Source of the DNA: Calditrichia bacterium
GTDB lineage: Bacteria > Calditrichota > Calditrichia > Calditrichales > Calditrichaceae
Length of the DNA: 7,356 nt
Reading direction: 5' to 3'
Assembly: GCA_027039465.1 (NCBI GenBank)
Contig: JALWEA010000543.1
Location: forward strand, 1 to 7,356
Part shown: positions 5,720 to 7,356 of the stretch, in pieces
Layout of the letters: every line of letters begins with the position of its first letter
Numbering within the stretch: the first letter of the stretch is position 1
Notes under the pieces: generated by a model
Database searches by the model: none
What the model saw: only the letters and a program-made list of their open reading frames with translations
What the model was told of the DNA's origin: nothing
Translations under genes and position numbers: made by a program

Positions 5720-5936
5720 AAAATTTGATAAAAAATTTGATAATGGTGAAGATATATCAGAATATTTAGATGTAGAAAAAGCGCGCAGGCCAGGGCTTGA
5801 ACAAAAGCGTGTAAATGTTGATTTCCCCAAATGGATGATACACTCATTGGATAAGGAAGCCAAAAGATTAGGCGTTACCAGACAATCAATAATCAAGATA
5901 TGGATAGCAGAACGTTTAAAGCATACTTCTGTTTGA
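5709..5936 (+). CDS. brnA: BrnA family antitoxin (ribbon-helix-helix)
   Basis: This 75-residue protein is typical of BrnA antitoxins. It has an N-terminal toxin-contact region, MKAEKFDKKFDNGEDISEYL, then KARRPGLEQ. A ribbon-helix-helix DNA-binding part follows: strand KRVNVDFP (33-40), helix WMIHSLDKEAKRLG (42-55) and helix RQSIIKIWIAERL (58-70). The start at 5709 is chosen because family members begin MKAE, and because it gives the usual short overlap with the brnT stop (ATGAAGGCTGA). An in-frame ATG at 5694 would add five residues. BrnA neutralises BrnT and represses the operon promoter as a complex (established for the family). It appears intact, while its toxin has lost its core. Its Arg codons are a mixture rich in AGA. 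No terminator is evident in the 248 bases that follow, and I see no gene there. Confidence 0.9.
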   Translation: MKAEKFDKKFDNGEDISEYLDVEKARRPGLEQKRVNVDFPKWMIHSLDKEAKRLGVTRQSIIKIWIAERLKHTSV

Positions 5937-6184
5937 AAAGTTCTACGGCAGGCATATTTTCACTAAGAGCAATAAAGTTCTCTTCCTTTTAAAATAGAAA
6001 ACTTTTTTCTCTCCCGCCAAGGGAATTGAAATGAGATACTTAAAAAGGTTCAGTTTTGCCAAATTCATCCGAATTAATTTAATTATTTGGGAATGAAGAA
6101 ACCGTTTTGTTTTAGGACAAAAGTACAATGAACAAATAAAAACTTTCGATTCTATTCTTAAAATTATTTTCCGGAGGAAATCTA

Positions 6185-7135
6185 ATGAGCGAAGTCTATT
6201 TAATTACCGGCGGAGCCGGTTTTATTGGTTCCAATTTAGCCGAAGCTTTGGTTAATCAAGGTGCTACCGTAAAAATATTGGATAATTTTTCTACGGGTAA
6301 AATGGAAAACATCATTCATTTAAAAGATAAGATTGAAATTATCACCGGCGATGTACGTTATTTGAACACGCTTTTGGAAATTACCAAAAACGTGGATTAT
6401 ATTTTGCATCAGGCTGCTTTACCCTCGGTGCCTCGTTCCATCCAAACACCTATTGAAAGTAATGACGTAAATTTAAACGGAACTTTAAACGTTCTGTATG
6501 CAGCCAAAGAAAACGGTGTAAAACGGGTTGTTTATGCGGCTTCTTCTTCGGCTTATGGCGATACGCCCACTTTACCCAAAGTAGAAACCATGAAGCCTAA
6601 CCCTCTTTCCCCGTATGCGGTTAATAAATTAGCAGCGGAGAATTACTGCTCTGTCTTTTACAAAGTTTACGGACTGGAAACCGTTGCATTGCGCTATTTT
6701 AATATCTTCGGCCGCAGGCAGGATCCTAATTCCTACTATTCTGCCGTCATTCCGAAATTTATTAAAGCCTTTTTTAAGAATGAATCGCCGGTTATTTACG
6801 GAGACGGCGAGCAAAGCCGTGATTTTACATACATCGACAATGTCATTCAGGCAAATTTATTGGCATGCAAAGCACCGGATGCCCCGGGCCATGTGGTTAA
6901 TATTGCCTGCGGTGAACGCATTACGTTAAATGAATTGGCCGCCGAGCTTAAACAACTTACCGGCGCGACGGTTGATGCCAAGCATGGTGATCCACGGCCT
7001 GGTGATATTAAGCATTCTTTGGCGGATATTTCGGCGGCGCAAAAGTTACTCGGCTACGAAGTAAAAGTACGCGTCAAAGAAGGGCTGAAGCGCACGGTTG
7101 AATGGTTTGATCAACACAGGGATGCGTTATTGTAA
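6185..7135 (+). CDS. NAD-dependent sugar-nucleotide epimerase, UDP-GlcNAc 4-epimerase (WbpP)-like
   Basis: This 316-residue extended short-chain dehydrogenase has an N-terminal Rossmann fold binding NAD through TGGAGFIG (8-15) and Asp33. The catalytic set is the SSS run at 120-122 (ASSSAYGD) with Tyr144 and Lys148 in SPYAVNKLAAE. The substrate region contains LPSVPRSI (79-86), YFNIFGRRQDPN, YYSAVIPKF and GDGEQSRDFTYIDNVIQANLL, then HSLADISAAQKLLGY. GRRQDPN and these neighbours are shared with WbpP/TviC-type UDP-N-acetylglucosamine C4 epimerases, which supply UDP-GalNAc for surface polysaccharides. Plain UDP-glucose 4-epimerase or another sugar remains possible. The start is firm: GGAGG (6173-6177) lies seven bases before the ATG. 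It stands alone as a single gene closed by its own terminator. Arg codons are mostly CGN, as in the other resident genes. Confidence 0.9.
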   Translation: MSEVYLITGGAGFIGSNLAEALVNQGATVKILDNFSTGKMENIIHLKDKIEIITGDVRYLNTLLEITKNVDYILHQAALPSVPRSIQTPIESNDVNLNGTLNVLYAAKENGVKRVVYAASSSAYGDTPTLPKVETMKPNPLSPYAVNKLAAENYCSVFYKVYGLETVALRYFNIFGRRQDPNSYYSAVIPKFIKAFFKNESPVIYGDGEQSRDFTYIDNVIQANLLACKAPDAPGHVVNIACGERITLNELAAELKQLTGATVDAKHGDPRPGDIKHSLADISAAQKLLGYEVKVRVKEGLKRTVEWFDQHRDALL

Positions 7136-7156
7136 AAAAGATAAAATCATTTTTTC

Positions 7157-7186
7157 AAAAGCCCGGTTTTTAATCGGGCTTTTTTA
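7157..7186 (+). terminator. Intrinsic terminator of the epimerase gene
   Basis: AAAAGCCCG (7157-7165) pairs with CGGGCTTTT (7175-7183) around a nine-base loop, followed by a T-run. It lies about 20 bases after the epimerase stop. The A-run on the left arm means it may also work weakly on the minus strand. Confidence 0.85.
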
Positions 7187-7189
7187 TTA

Positions 7190-7220
7190 CAAATAAAAAA
7201 GCCTCCGCATTGGGAGGCTT
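7190..7220 (-). terminator. Intrinsic terminator of the rRNA operon
   Basis: On the minus strand AAGCCTCC (7213-7220) pairs with GGAGGCTT (7199-7206) around a six-base loop, then a T-run follows. It lies about 11 bases beyond the 3' end of 5S rRNA. On the plus strand the hairpin is followed by A's, so it acts only for the rRNA operon. Confidence 0.85.
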
Positions 7221-7230
7221 AAAAAGATAA

Positions 7231-7350
<120 letters not shown>

Positions 7351-7356
7351 TTAAAA

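Noticed and set aside
5943..6128. Minus-strand 61-codon frame between brnA and the epimerase
   Set aside because: It has no Shine-Dalgarno and no motif; its Lys/Leu/Phe-rich composition is expected from AT-rich non-coding DNA.

Overview
The window reads as ordinary bacterial chromosome with a small accessory insert, bounded on the right by the distal end of a ribosomal RNA operon. Clear Shine-Dalgarno sequences (GGAGG, AAGGAG) precede several genes. The base composition is moderately AT-rich. The gene content includes a long GGGP synthase of the type found in Bacteroidota and relatives, a LemA/TPM operon and an AmmeMemoRadiSam B protein. Together these suggest an FCB-group or related lineage. 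The strong Shine-Dalgarno usage fits Calditrichota-like organisms better than typical Bacteroidota. This placement is inference, and the 5S sequence would be the best marker to test it.

Layout: (1) 1-443, plus strand: the 3' part of a small secreted lipoprotein with an Ig-like fold, cut by the left edge. (2) 615-3503, minus strand: amrB, lemA, a secreted and membrane-anchored TPM protein with a Gly-rich tail, and a short soluble TPM protein. The last three form a compact operon. (3) 3504-3842: a divergent intergenic region with back-to-back promoter candidates. (4) 3843-4607, plus: GGGP synthase, which makes an archaeal-type ether-lipid precursor. (5) 4608-6184: an AT-richer accessory island holding a standalone TIR-domain protein, a hairpin-rich spacer and a BrnT/BrnA toxin-antitoxin pair. 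The toxin gene has lost its middle in frame, while the antitoxin is intact. (6) 6185-7135, plus: a sugar-nucleotide epimerase closest to UDP-N-acetylglucosamine 4-epimerases (WbpP type). (7) 7157-7220: two tail-to-tail terminators. (8) 7231-7350, minus: 5S rRNA.

The housekeeping genes concern the cell envelope (TPM/LemA, ether lipid, sugar nucleotide). The island looks like a defence or addiction acquisition: its Arg codons are mostly AGA/AGG, whereas the flanking genes use mostly CGN. The strongest observation is the brnT allele with an in-frame core deletion. It keeps the family N-terminus, the C-terminus and the canonical 11-bp overlap with brnA, which suggests a disarmed toxin with a retained antitoxin/repressor. 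I found no clear evidence of an entirely new multi-gene system. The TIR protein with its uncharacterised helical C-terminal module is the best candidate for new biology.
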